A stretch of DNA of 64,000 nt from Linanthus parryae (lineage: Eukaryota; Streptophyta; Magnoliopsida; Ericales; Polemoniaceae), in contig JALGPY010000004.1 in the NCBI GenBank assembly GCA_023055425.1, positions 115,113,504-115,177,503 of the forward strand, read 5' to 3'. Shown here piece after piece: positions 21,064-32,570 of this stretch (the first letter of the stretch is position 1; the number at the start of each line of letters is the position of its first letter). Made by a program: the position numbers and the translations under genes. The notes beneath the pieces are model-generated. The model did no database searches and had not been told where the DNA came from. It was given only the letters and a program-made list of their open reading frames with translations.

Positions 21064-21293
21064 ATAACACCTCCAGCTCGTCTGGATTTTACCCGGGTCG
21101 TCTGGGTAAAATTCAGACGACCTAGGTAAAATCCAGACGACATGGAGGTGTTATCACGGACGACCAGTGGCATTTTTCAGAGACGACCCAGTCAAGCCAG
21201 TTCGTTTGGGTGGGTCGTCTCGTTAAATAATTATTTACCGAGACGACCGATCCAGACAAACTGGCTTGACTGGGTTGTCTCTGAAAAATGCCA
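21064..21293. repeat. Two adjacent long hairpins (foldback/MITE-like)
   Basis: Hairpin 1: 30-bp arms 21064-21093 and 21125-21154, with 2 mismatches. Hairpin 2: 42-bp arms 21168-21209 and 21252-21293, with 3 mismatches and an inner perfect stem ggtcgtctcg/cgagacgacc. The GACGAC motif recurs throughout. Outer phrases gacgaact and agttcgtc (about 21032 and 21312) are also inverted. Non-coding. It could be a foldback transposon or a small-RNA precursor. Confidence 0.85.
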
Positions 21294-21312
21294 TTGCTGG
21301 CCGGTGTTGTAA

Positions 21313-21870
21313 AGTTCGTCGCATAACCTAGATCTAGATCGTCTCTGTCCCAATCCTAGATCTAACTGTGTCAAAATTCAAATAAAATACACGATAAAGA
21401 ACAAAAATTCATCAACAATTCGTGGCATATCCTAGATCAAGTTCGTCTCTGTCCATCTAACTGTCTAAACACAAAATTCAAATACAAAACAAAATCAAGA
21501 ACAAGAATGACCTCATCATTCCCGTGAAGAATTGTGGGAATAGGGAGGTCGAGAATGTCAACAGTTTTCGGCGAGAGGGAATGTGACGGTGCGAATCGGT
21601 GTACGGTCAAGGACGAAGTCGGAGGCAGCCATCGAGGGCGATGATGAAGAGAATGGAGCAATTGTTGAGAAGGAAGCCATGGAGGAGGGAGGGAGCAGTT
21701 TCTGGTTCGGTTCGCACTTGCAGAGAGAGAGGGCGCAGAGAGTGATAGTGATGTGAAGGGAAATGAGATATATATATATATATATATATTTTTAGGAGAA
21801 CGAGAAAGATTTTTTATAAATAAGAAATTGTTTTATTTTATATTTAGTGTTTATTTTTTTTATTAACCAT
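21313..21870. other. Diverged direct repeat and AT microsatellite before the PPR gene
   Basis: About 95 bp (21313-21410) is repeated in diverged form at 21418-21510 (cgtctctgtcc, ctaactgt, aaattcaaata). A minus-strand open stretch near 21550-21690 (MASFSTIAPFSSSS...) may be the decayed first exon of something, but I do not recognise it. An (AT)n tract lies at about 21768-21790. Confidence 0.4.
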
Positions 21871-22003
21871 AATAATAATGGACCCCACCCTCACATATAG
21901 AAGCCATCGATGTTATTTAGCAAAAAACGTAACAATTCATTTTCAGTCTTTCAAACTTTTTCTTCGCTGTGGAACTAGAACAACTGCTGCGAAGAAGAGG
22001 ACA

Positions 22004-23882
22004 ATGTTTATCTCAGCCTCTCGATCATCAAAAACACCAATCAACCACCGAACCATTGCCAGATCTCTGTCTCTCTCGCCGTCCACCTCTCAACCGCCGC
22101 AACATCTCGAAGTCAGCATCACAGACACCTCCTTCTGGACCAATAACATCCACCGCCTCTGTCACTCCCACCGGTTCACCGAAGCCCACCGGTTCCTCAC
22201 CCACTCCCTCAACTCCGGTTCCCGACCCGACGACCGCACCTGCAATGTCATCATCGCTCGCCTAATCGATTCCAGAAACCCACATGCCACACTGCGCGCA
22301 CTTCATAGTTTGATCTCCGCAAACCCTTGTTTTGTACTTTCCCTGGTGAATTACAATCGTCTCATGGCTATCTCTCCACCCATTGAAGCTCACAGGCTGT
22401 TTTACCATATGCTGAAAAGGGGTCACCGTCCGAATGCAGTTTCGTACACTACGCTTTTGAGTGGGTTCTGTAAATTTGGGTTCTGCACAGAAGCTGTTCG
22501 ACGAAATGCCTGAGTATGGGGTGAAGCCTAATTCACTCACTTACAGTGTTTTGATTTGTGGGTTTCTGCATAAACGGGACCTTGAGGGTGGGAAGAAACT
22601 AGTGGGGAAGCTATGGCAGGTCATGTTGGATGAAATAGACTCGACCCTGAACAATGCAGCTTTTGCCAATGTCACCAAGACGCTATGTCGTGAAGGCTTT
22701 CTTGCTGAAGTATTCGAAATTGCGGAAACTATGCCACAAGGGAAGTGTGTTCCTGAGGAATTCGCATATGCACAGATGATAGACTCACTTTGCAAAGTTG
22801 GAAGTCATAATGGGGCTGCAAGGATTGCGTATCTAATGAGAAAGAAAGCCTTTACGCCGAGCTCAGTAGCATACAATTCCATAGTGCATGGCCTAAGTAA
22901 AGCAGGTTGTTCTATGAGAGCTTATCAGTTGTTTGAAGAAGGAATCAAATTTGGGTATTCGCCTTCGGAGTATACTTTCAAAGTTTTGGTAGAAGGTCTA
23001 TGCCGTGAAAAGGACCTTTGCAAGGCGAAGGAGGTTATTCAAGTAATGTTAAAGAAGAAAGGCATAGACAGTACTAGGATTCATAACATCTATTTAAGAG
23101 CTATTTGTCTCATGAATAACCCAACTGAGCTTCTCAATGTCATCGTCTCCATGCTCCAGATTGGGTGCCGGCCTGATGTAATTACCCTAAACACTGTTAT
23201 TAATGGGTTATGCAAGATGGGTAGGATTGAAGAGTCTTTGAAAGTACTAAACGATATGATTATGGGGACGTTCAGTGCACCTGATGTTGTCACCTTCACT
23301 ACGATTATCAGTGGCTTACTAGATGCTGGTCAGGTAGACAAAGCATTAACTCTATTGCAAGAAGTTATGCCTGAAAATGGTGTTAGCCCTGGTGTTGTGA
23401 CTTATAATGCTGTCATCCGTGGACTATTTAAACTAGATCAAGGATGTAAGGCGATGGATGTTTTCTCAGGTATGATGAGTGATGGTGTTCTGCCTAATAC
23501 TGCAACCTACACAATCATTATTGATGGCTTGTGTGAGTCTGACCAAATAGACGAGGCAAAGAGGATGTGGAATGATGTTATTTGGCCTTCAAAAGTTCAT
23601 GATAATTATCTGTATGCAGCAATTCTTAAAGGGTTGTGTCGTCTGGGAAAGTTTGATGAGGCTTGTGATTTCCTTTATGAATTGGTTAATAGCGGGGTTT
23701 CCCCTAATATTGTCAGCTACAACATTCTGATTGATAAGGCTTGCATGTTGGGGCTGAAGAAAAAAGCTTACGAGATATTAGGAGAAATGAAAAAGAATGG
23801 GTTAGCACCAGATTCTGTAACTTGGAGGATTCTTGACAAATTGCACAGAAAGGCCAAGATAAAGTTCTGTGAAGACAATTGA
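22004..23882 (+). pseudogene. P-class pentatricopeptide-repeat gene with one frameshift
   Basis: About 626 codons in two frames joined near 22484, where SGFCKFG passes into AQKLFDEMPEYG after a small indel. The ATG at 22004 (MFISASRSS) starts a Ser/Arg-rich, Asp-poor N-terminus that would suit organelle import; an upstream in-frame ATG at 21878 is also possible. The body has about 12 tandem 35-residue PPR motifs (PNSLTYSVLICGFLHKRDL, PDVITLNTVINGLCKMGRI, PNTATYTIIIDGLCESDQI) and no DYW/E extension. P-class PPR proteins bind organellar RNA. It resembles Arabidopsis At3g18020 as I remember it. With only one lesion it is a recent pseudogene or an assembly error. Confidence 0.85.
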
Positions 23883-25750
23883 AGTATGTTGTTTTGAAAG
23901 GGTGTCCAGGAACTGCATAGTTGAGAATTCAGACCACAATGACTTCTACCCTTTTGGCGATTGTGAGGATCATGGCAAGTAGGTCATGTGTACTTGTATG
24001 ATATCGAGTCCTTCAACCATCTGCCAAGGCCTCATGAAGAGACATGATAAAGTGGTGAGCTCTTGCAGATCATCTCTTTCCTTCTCTAACACTTGTGATT
24101 GGTTAGATATTCAACTTTAATACTATGCACAAACGTCTGCTGACACTTCCATACAACTACAATTTTACACCTACGCGGGAGTTTTTCAACTAGATAGGAT
24201 ATCATAGGGGAATGACTCTATCTTACAACTCATCTCTATGTACGATGTTTACAAGTAGTTCTTTACATCCGCGTACCTAGATCCTGTACTTTAAGGGCAG
24301 GCCACTAAGCATTGCACACTTTAGCCCGGAATTGTTGGAAGTGAGTATCTTCTGCCAATTAACTCTCCCACCTACATTGTTCATCTATACACATTCTTAC
24401 AAAGAAATAACTTTACTTTTTCTTGCTTATGTTTTCCCCACTTCTATTCTTGTCATTTATGTTTCCTCATTCGTGTATACTGCTAAAGATATGTTACACT
24501 AATACGAATAGATAGTTGTCGCTGTCTCCTTTTCTTTACCTTGGGGTTTCAACTTGATTGGTTGGGCTGGTAAGTGTTTTGGACAAAGTTTTGTTATTGA
24601 ATTCTTTCACAGTAAAAGGAAATTGTTCAATCGCGTGTTTATTACTATCCCTTCTTCAATTTGCTGAAACAATTTCTTGTTTATACAGATAATGGAACTC
24701 TGAGTTATACGTCCTTCAAGTCAATTGAATGTTAATTGCTAACAGGCTGCGTGATTCTACCTGTACGTGGTGTGGGAAGTTGTCTCAGCAAGCACATTCA
24801 AAGCAGTGGTATCAGTGACTTTCTGAATAGACACAAAGGTCAGAATTAAAATTTTTCCTTCTTAGTTGCAACTATCTCATCCTGCAAACTCAGTCATGTT
24901 AGTTTAGCAACCTAAACAATACGAAGGTGAATTAAAACCGTCATACTTCAGCATCTATCAAACCACACCAGGATCGAAGGCCTTCTAGGAAAGTACTAGA
25001 GCATCCGAATTAAGAGATTCCGGCATTTCTACGTTTTGCAGAAATCAGCCTGCTAGAAGAAACATTTTCAGATCTGGTTTTCGGTGGAGCTTGCAGCAAA
25101 TGTGTTTAGGTGTTGGTGATTTTTCAAAATTGAAGATCTGATTATATTCCCTTTTATGAATAGGAGATGATGGAGGCTGATTAAAAAATTGATGGATTTC
25201 ATGATTTAGCCAGATCTGGGTTTGATTCTGCAAGTGTGTGGTTGAGTCATGGATGTGTGTTTCATGAATCTTTATGGAGATGATTGTGCATTGGACAGAG
25301 AGGCAATAAGCCGACGATGATTATTATCAAGTACACCAAGGCATTTTAAAGCTTCTGTAGTTCAAATGAGGGTCGGAATTACTTTTTTGCTTATATTAAC
25401 GATGAAACTGTACATCACAATAGCTCAGGAGATTCTTCCTGTTTGTTGATACCTGGATATAGGGTAGCTAGTCAGGAATTTAGTCCTAAGGGTTTGGTGG
25501 TGCTGAATTAGATACCCTGCAACCGGAAGCTACTCTTTAAAGATCACCTATTTGAATAGTGGCTTTGACTTCTCATGGCAAAACCCTTTTAGAAATACAT
25601 TAGCCCTATAGGAGTCGTGACTAGGAAAGGAATGTAATGTGAACTGGAGACTGCCAATGGAGTTTCAGGTCAGACACTTATGGACTTCTATTAACATCCT
25701 TCTTCTCGGTTTGAAGTAAAGTAAACCCATAAACTCATTCCGGATGTCAC
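23883..25750. other. Intergenic region after the PPR gene
   Basis: No gene I can support. 23883-24117 is the PPR 3' flank, also present after the duplicated fragment (27245-27480). Confidence 0.5.
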
Positions 25751-25751
25751 T

Positions 25752-26320
25752 TCAATTTTTATTTTTTGGGACAAAGGTCAACCACACTAGGTTGGCCTAA
25801 AGAGAACAGAACCTTACAAGTCTGCATGAATCTAGATAGCTCTCTTTCAGTGGGAGATTTTCAGCATTTGTATTTGTTGAGTCGCACTCTCCAATTTTTC
25901 AGTAAAACTCTTCTCCTCTGGTGAATAATTGGTCCTGCTTTGATAGATTCTGCTGCTTCCACGAAATTTGTCTGATCATGAGAAGTCCACATAAGATTAT
26001 CTTTTTCTACGGTCCTTTGAATCCCCATATTCAACTTTTATCTCATCTCTGAGTAATCCACCAATGACTGCAGCATTCATGTCATCTTTATAGCTCCCAT
26101 TACCTGCTGCAGGAAGAACCCAATTAGTGATTCTTTTTCTTTTCTTCTGGCCAACTTGAATCCATTGTCTGGATGATGTTGGTAGCATACTGTTGCAAGT
26201 CCCAGAACTGTTCATCAGAGTGTGCAACGCAACCATATCGTTGTGATTTCTCTTCAAATTTAGGGAGACAAAGGTCCTGCTACGTGTCTTTCTTGTTTCT
26301 ACTAGTTGGTCATTCACTCA
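25752..26320 (-). mobile_element. 5'-truncated LINE fragment (RNase H end)
   Basis: Minus strand, ending in a short A-rich tail (tttttattttttggg at 25757-25771) followed by a 3' UTR-like text similar in style to that of the LINE at 14776. Around 26050-26130 it encodes GSYKDDMNAAVIGGLLRDE, matching the start of the RNase H domain of plant L1 ORF2. The remaining sequence is too decayed to read. Confidence 0.6.
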
Positions 26321-26330
26321 TTGAAGTCCT

Positions 26331-26900
26331 TCGTTTTCGACATTAGTTGTTCGTTAATCTATTGCTTCTCTAATGTCTAAAGAGTCTGTATTGTAACTCA
26401 TGTACGAAAGTGTTGACTCGGGCAAGTTTCACTTTTGGTTCTTTTCTAACTAGACCTATCAAACGGGCGGGGTGGACGGGTTGAGCCCGTTTATAAACGG
26501 GTACAAGCATAAATGGTCTTTACCCGTCTAGCCTGTTTGATGCCATTTATTCAAACGAGCCGGTTATAATTGGTTAATATTAACCCGAGCCCGCCCATTT
26601 AGCTCATCTAGTATTTAGGTTTCATAACCAATGTACGCGAACATCACCTTTGCCACCATTGCACCACCATCAGCACCATATCACCACCAACAGCAATACC
26701 GCCATATCACCACCCCTATTCCTATATCACCACCCTGCTCAAATCAAGCCGCACCGGAACCACTATCACCTGCACCGCCATCACAAATCAAACCAAGCAA
26801 AGCAACCCACTTATATCCAACACTAAGAATTCAAAAGTCCAGAAATTAGGTACACCAAATCAAAACCCATGCCCCCAATCGAAACCCAAACTCACACTCT
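26331..26900. other. Non-coding, with a GC-rich imperfect inverted repeat
   Basis: 26463-26605 contains repeated cgggcggg, gagcccgttt and aaacgggt motifs, a common plant repeat style that I cannot assign. The Pro/His-rich open frame at 26631-26849 is low-complexity and not called. Confidence 0.4.
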
Positions 26901-26902
26901 TT

Positions 26903-27480
26903 AACCAAATAGAGGAGGCAAAGAGGATGTGGAATGACGTGATTTGGCCTTCAAAGGTACATGATGATTATCTGTATGCAGCGATTCTTAAAGGGTTATG
27001 TCGTCTGGGAAAATTTGACGAGGCTTGTGTTTTCCTTTATGAATTGGTTAGTAGCGGAGTTTCCCCTAATGTTGCGAGCTACAACATTCTGATTGATAAG
27101 GCTTGCATGTTGGGTCTGAAGAGGAAAGCTTACGAGATATTAGGAGAAATGAAAAAGAATGGTTTAGCACCAGATTCTGTAACTTGGAGGATTCTTGACA
27201 AATTGCACAGAAATGCCAAGATAAAGTTCTGTGAAGACAATTAAAGTGTGTGGTCTCGGAAGGGTGTCCGGGAACTACATATTTGAGAATTTAGACTACA
27301 ATGATTTCTACCCTTTTTCCCAATGTGAGGATCATGGCAAATTGGTCAAGTGTACTTGTATGATACCGAGGCCTTCAACCATCTGCCAAAGCCTCATGAA
27401 GAGACATTATAAAGTGGTAAGCTCTTGCAAATCATCTCTTTCCTTTTCTAACACCAGTTGTGATTGGTTAGATATTCAAC
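26903..27480 (+). pseudogene. Duplicated 3' end of the PPR gene
   Basis: Matches 23543-24117 at about 93% by eye: the last three PPR motifs (MWNDVIWPSKVHDDYLYAA to LHRNAKIKFCEDN, stop at 27244) and about 235 bp of 3' flank. Homology starts abruptly at accaaatagaggagg and stops at gatattcaactt. It has no start, targeting sequence or N-terminal repeats, so it is a fragment even though its frame is intact. Confidence 0.9.
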
Positions 27481-27483
27481 TTG

Positions 27484-28135
27484 TACCCACAAAAGAGGCA
27501 AAAGTGTCAGCTACCAAACTAAAATCGGTAATATTGTCTTTTACCCAATCCAAAACCCTTTCTCCTCCTTGTCTATACGGGGCCAAGTGTGCGTTTGGCA
27601 ATGAGAAAGGGGTGTAAGTGTGTTATCCAAGCATGTAAGAAGTGAAAGTTTGACTGTATCAAACCTAAAGGGGGGTTAAGGTGCATTGTATCTTCATAGA
27701 GTACCAAAGTGGATGACACTGTTCTCTCTTTGTCTTCATTCCCCGCAACCAACCAAATCAACTTTCTGTAGTAAAACCGTTACGATTGCTCACGCTTTCT
27801 TCGACGATGACATTTGTTTTTACGCACGAAAGACGTAAAAGTGTCAGTTACGAAACTAAAAGCTGTAATAGTGTCTTTTACCCAATTCAAATCCCTTTTT
27901 CCTCCTTGTCTGATATGGGTGCAAGTGTGCGCCTGGCAATTAGAAGGGGGAGTGTAAGTGTGTTTATCCATGCATGAAGGAGTGAAAGTTTGATTGTATC
28001 TTTGTCTTCATAGAGTACCATTGTGGATGACATCTGGTTCTCTTTGTCTTCATTCCCACAACCAACCAAATGATCTCTGTAGTAAAGCCGTTACGATTGC
28101 TCACGCTTTCTTCGTCGATGGCATTTGTTCTTTTC
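27484..28135. repeat. Tandem duplication of the DUF295 upstream region
   Basis: Two diverged copies, about 27484-27829 and 27830-28135, sharing aaaagtgtcag, gtcttttaccca, cttcatagagtacca and gtaacg/gttacgattgctcacgctttcttcg. The second copy lies about 200 bp before the ATG at 28335. Part of the same sequence is inverted at about 36480-36630 next to the D-block pseudogene. Confidence 0.85.
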
Positions 28136-28334
28136 CGGTTCGGCCAGTGTTTGATTCCAGTTCAGCTCCAGTGAACGTTATCATCAGTCTTTCTTCACCA
28201 ATCTCCAGTCCCAGATGATGAACCCCTCACTAATTCTCCACACAGACAAATTGGGGTTTCTCTCCAAGGTCTTCTTCTAGGGTTTCATCTCAATCTCCAC
28301 CAATTCTTCACAATTTCTCTCGCTCTCCGCTCCT

Positions 28335-29498
28335 ATGGACATCTGGAATTCTGCACCGGCCGACATCCTGACGGCGATTGCTCGGAAACTGACCCTCACC
28401 GAACAACTCCCGTTCGGAGGTGTCTGCAGGCACTGGAGATCGGTGATATCTGACTACAAGAGATCCGCAGTCCGATCCGACACTCCGTGTCTTGTGATTC
28501 CAGGAAGCGACGGAACAAGGAGCAGAAACCGACGACTACTATCATACCCAATGGAGAAGAACATCGACAAAGAGATGGATTTGCCATTGCTGTCGATCCC
28601 TGGGGAAGACGTGTGCCGTGGTTCGTCCCATGGATGGCTCGCCATGGTCACCGATGAGATGACCATGTATGTGAAAAACCCTTTCTCTGGTGCCAAAATT
28701 GATTTACCGTCCCTCCATCAGCTTGGTTTACCGGAGCCGCAGATGGCGCAGTGGCACATTTCCAAGGTAATGTTGTCTTCCAGTCCTGACCCTGACCCGA
28801 GAAGAATATCCGAGTGTAAGGTTGTGGTTTTCTTTGGTCCGTTTTCGAAACTGGCTTTTTGCAGAACCGGAGACGCGTTCTGGCTAGTTGTTGAGAGTCC
28901 CTTTGCATTGTCTTTCTCAGACGGAATATTCTTTAACGACACTTTATATGCTGTGCGCGAGGGTGGAGAAATAGTTGTCGCAAACTTATGGGCTGATGAG
29001 CCAAGTTTGGCTGTATTCGGCAAGCCACCTCCCCTCTTTCATATGTCCCAATCAGCAACAATGTACTTGGTAATGTTATATGGTGAGCTGTTATTAATCT
29101 CGAGGAGTTTTAGTTTCAATGTCTGCCTCGAAGGTGACGGTGCTTGTTGCCCTGATGATGGTGTACGACCGTATAAGACTAGTCACTTCAAAGTAGTCAA
29201 GCTAGACAGAGGAGGAAAGGAACCCACCTGGGTTGAGGTGAAGGATTTAAATGGCGGGGCAGTCTTTATAGGGATTAATCAGTCTTTTGCCTTGCAAAGC
29301 TCGGAATTAGTAGATGGCTACAAGGGGGATCGAATTTATTTTACAGATGACTATACCGAGGGTCATTGGCTTTTTGATGAATCGGGACATGATTTGGGGG
29401 TGTTCTATTTGAAGGACTCCGTCTTTGAACGGCTATGTTTTACAAGCTTGGAGTCAATGGAACCACCAGCAGTTTGGATTGCTCCAATGCCATGGTAG
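28335..29498 (+). CDS. F-box/DUF295 (KIB-type) protein, 387 aa, intact
   Basis: Uninterrupted frame from MDIWNSAPADI to APMPW. Residues about 5-40 are a plant F-box (PADILTAIARKLTLTEQLPF, GGVCRHWRSVI), the part that would bind an SKP1-like subunit of an SCF ubiquitin ligase. The rest is the DUF295/KIB1-4 beta-propeller-like domain (CRGSSHGWLAMV, NPFSGAKIDLPSL, VVFFGPFSKLAFCRTGD, WVEVKDLNGGAVFIGINQSFAL, GYKGDRIYFTDD). The acidic linker of the block A/B genes is absent. The start is the first Met and aligns with the paralog at 36301. Single exon, no signal peptide. The substrate is unknown; KIB1 of Arabidopsis acts on a brassinosteroid-pathway kinase, but that cannot be transferred here. Confidence 0.9.
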   Translation: MDIWNSAPADILTAIARKLTLTEQLPFGGVCRHWRSVISDYKRSAVRSDTPCLVIPGSDGTRSRNRRLLSYPMEKNIDKEMDLPLLSIPGEDVCRGSSHGWLAMVTDEMTMYVKNPFSGAKIDLPSLHQLGLPEPQMAQWHISKVMLSSSPDPDPRRISECKVVVFFGPFSKLAFCRTGDAFWLVVESPFALSFSDGIFFNDTLYAVREGGEIVVANLWADEPSLAVFGKPPPLFHMSQSATMYLVMLYGELLLISRSFSFNVCLEGDGACCPDDGVRPYKTSHFKVVKLDRGGKEPTWVEVKDLNGGAVFIGINQSFALQSSELVDGYKGDRIYFTDDYTEGHWLFDESGHDLGVFYLKDSVFERLCFTSLESMEPPAVWIAPMPW

Positions 29499-32450
29499 AC
29501 TCTATCTCTATGACCCAGTGCCCATGTTTGGACTGTCTTTATGATCATATGGTTTTGTTTGTTAAGTTTGACTGTTTTGATTTGAACTTCGAGTTTTTAA
29601 TGTTTACTTTAGCTTTCGTTGAGTCTCCATTTACTTTCCGTCTACCTGTGCATGCTGACTTTTCCTTGAATTAGTTGAGTATTTGACTTGTTGCTGCTTG
29701 CTACCCTTCCACGGAACATGATATAGCATTCAAAATGAATGGGAGGGATCAGTGATCCAAGGAATGAAGTTAAAAGAATCAGTCATTCGGTTGGAATGTG
29801 CTATTTCAGTTGAAATCTTGAATACATTTTATGCTCTCTGGTATATAGTGCTTGTGTACCTTTGCAAGAAAACTTCATCAGCCAGGTCATAGGATGTTAG
29901 TGGCTGGTCAACAAGCTTGCAAGTTCGTTCCTTGTGGTGAAACATTTGAGAGTGGAATATAAATGGAAGTTACCAGTGTTGTGAAAATTTCAAGTTATCT
30001 GCTAGGGGATGTGACATGGGTGAAAGGATGTGCTTCCTTTTTACATTTACAAACCGAAACTCCTGTCTCATGTTCTTCTTTCTCAAGAGGCTTCTGCTTT
30101 ACTGAATGGGCTTTTTTTGTAAGACTTCACTGTTATCTTTTGATTCATATGGGTGTTCTTGCAAGCTGCAACTGTTTTGGTCTTGAAAAGATTTCACATT
30201 GCAACTGGTGTTAGGCTTCTTTGGTTAATCTTTTGCTTACAAGTTACATTTGATGGGATCGGACTTTTGATTCTTTCCGTAAGCTTAGCACCCCGCTACA
30301 AGATCATTTTTGTCATGTAATGCTCACATCGTACTCCAAAGTCGCAATGATTGAGAAATGGTAACGAAAAGAACACTCAGTAACACAACTACCAGTCTAC
30401 CATGTTTTCCGATGTTTTTACGTCATAACCCTACCGTCTGCTCATAAGGTATTAGGATTATCCATATTGAACGGCGTGATGGATTTAAATTGTTTCATCG
30501 TGTCTAATTGAGAGAGATGGCGGAACACTCGCACTTGGTGACTTTCCATTCTAAAATGTCAAAAACACAGCTTAAGTATTTATTATCAGTTTATCACATG
30601 GTATTCTTCTTTATTCAAAATTTTGTTTGTGTAGCAATTTGAAAGTTTTCTTGTCCTTGGAGTCTTGGACCTATTTTAGATTCTTAATTCTCCCACCATC
30701 TTTCCTTGATTTTTGTCGTTGCTTTTTTCCCTCAAATCTTAGCTTTGTAATAATGTTAGGATCTTCAAAGCATTATAAAATGACGTACGTGAACAACTTT
30801 TGGAGTCTCTGATGACGATCCCAATATCTCCTCTCTACTCAAGTCAAGTTTGGTGGTTTGTTTTGTGGATAAATTTCCTACAGTTCTGTCTTTTTGAAGC
30901 CATCCGCTCACTCCTTTTAAGTTGTTAACTGCGGTCATAGTGTCTATACCAAACCCACCTTGGTCTACAATTCCTTGTTTACCACATTCGACTTGGATCA
31001 AATCACTTTTCAAATATAAGGTGCATCCAAGGATCTGTGGTAAAATGACCTAACCACCTCAAACATTTTTCTCTCAATCTGTCTTCTATTGATGCAAATT
31101 CTTGGTTCTTCCTACATGTTAATGCATCCTCCTTGCTATACTATGTGAAAATTCCTCCTTGCTACTAGATGAAATGAGACTACTGTAGGACATTGACATG
31201 GACAAATACAATGAACATTCCCTGGACATTAAAAACATGGTTTGCGTGACACATTTGTCATTTGTCATTTGTCATGCCATTTAACAAACATTTTTCATAT
31301 TTACCAACAATTCCTTAAGAAGCTCACTTAAGCCTGAACTCATGTTTAGAAATATACTAGGATTATACTCATCGCAAATGCAAAATTTATGGTACATGTT
31401 TGACCTATTTAGACATGAAATAACTAGCCCCGAGCAAGAACTAGAACTAACCATTTTTTACTTCAACAAAAAAAATTACCGAAACAGACACTATATGCTT
31501 AATGCATGTCAATAATGTTCTTTTATTGGATGGAGCTTATAGATAGTTAGAATGCGCGGCTAGCTAAATATGTCACATAACTCTTAACATTCGAATCTTA
31601 GATTGTTCTCTGCATTAATTATCTTCTTATTACAGCCCCCTCCTAATATAATTACTAAAAAATCTAGTGCTAAAGGAAATTCCCATTACGAATAAAAGCT
31701 GGCACCCGTTGCGGATAAAAACTATCAAGACATTATTGGTCGCGATATATGTAGTACTAGCTATGAGCACGTGCATTGCACGTGGTATTTTATCTAGTAT
31801 AAGATAAATTATATTGATGTTCTCTATAACAATACTATCAAATAAGACTAAAGACAAGAACAACTTAAACATTCTTTTCGAAATCGGGAATAAAAAGTGA
31901 AGACATGAATTACTATATTATTTCAAATTTGAACAATGCTTTGTTTTTTCTTCACATTAATACTCTAATCGGAAATTAAGTTAGAAATGAAATTCAATTA
32001 AAGCATAATTGACACAAGAATAATCTTCCAAGGATGAAAATGCCTCTGGGGACAGTTGTGTCGTTCTCCACTTAAGTTGGACAGTGCAGACCGCTTATGT
32101 CTAGCGAACGCCTCCATTGTGTGTTGTAGTCTCAAATAGGAAAGTATATGTGAAGAATTCTCTGAAAAAGGTAACATGTATTGGAACGAAAGGAGGGCGA
32201 GAGAGAGTTGGAAAAAGGCAACGTGTATCGGGTAGTCAAGACTCCTTTTTATAATGGCTAAGCTAAGATACCCATTCGAAAAAGCACAAACAAAATAGTC
32301 ACAACTATTAGGATTTTACATGTAGTTACGTTTACATTTTAAATTTCATTGTAATTCGAATAGTCATAAGTCATAACTGTTTGGGTATGGTAAAGAGACC
32401 CCTTTCAAAAGACAAACTGAATAGGCACAACTATTCAAGTTTTAAACTAA
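29499..32450. other. Long non-coding region with block C/D homology
   Basis: No gene. 29510-29830 is repeated in direct orientation at about 36800-37110, and 31590-31720 resembles 37600-37720. Helitron-like 3' end at 31763-31797. Confidence 0.5.
31763..31797 (+). mobile_element. Helitron-like 3' terminus
   Basis: Perfect stem CACGTGC-att-GCACGTG (31769-31785), then tattttat and CTAG (31794-31797) followed by T. This resembles the common plant Helitron 3' end. The 5' end was not identified, so the element extent is unknown. Confidence 0.6.
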
Positions 32451-32466
32451 ATTAAAGTTAACTTTT

Positions 32467-32570
32467 ACATGCAAATGGGTGCTAGCTCAAGTGGTAGAGC
32501 CTTTAAAAGGCCCTGCATGAGGTCCCGGGTTCAAACCTGGTAGACGACAAACAGGTCTTTCTAAAAAAGG
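32467..32570 (+). mobile_element. tRNA-derived SINE
   Basis: Flanked by a perfect 10-bp target-site duplication gttaactttt (32457-32466 and 32571-32580). The body has an A-box-like tagctcaagtggtagagc and a B box ggttcaaacct, the internal RNA polymerase III promoter, and an A-rich end (taaaaaagg). The first and last bases cannot form a tRNA acceptor stem, so it is not a tRNA gene. Confidence 0.8.

Noticed and set aside
21437..21690. Minus-strand gene near the AT microsatellite
   Set aside because: A short Ser-rich open stretch is visible, but I see no continuation, splice partner or recognisable family.
26631..26849. Small Pro/His-rich gene
   Set aside because: Low-complexity cac/acc repeats, with no homology seen and no promoter.
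32477..32550. tRNA gene
   Set aside because: A and B boxes are present, but the ends do not pair as an acceptor stem, the T-stem has a mismatch, and the segment is flanked by a 10-bp target-site duplication. It is a SINE.
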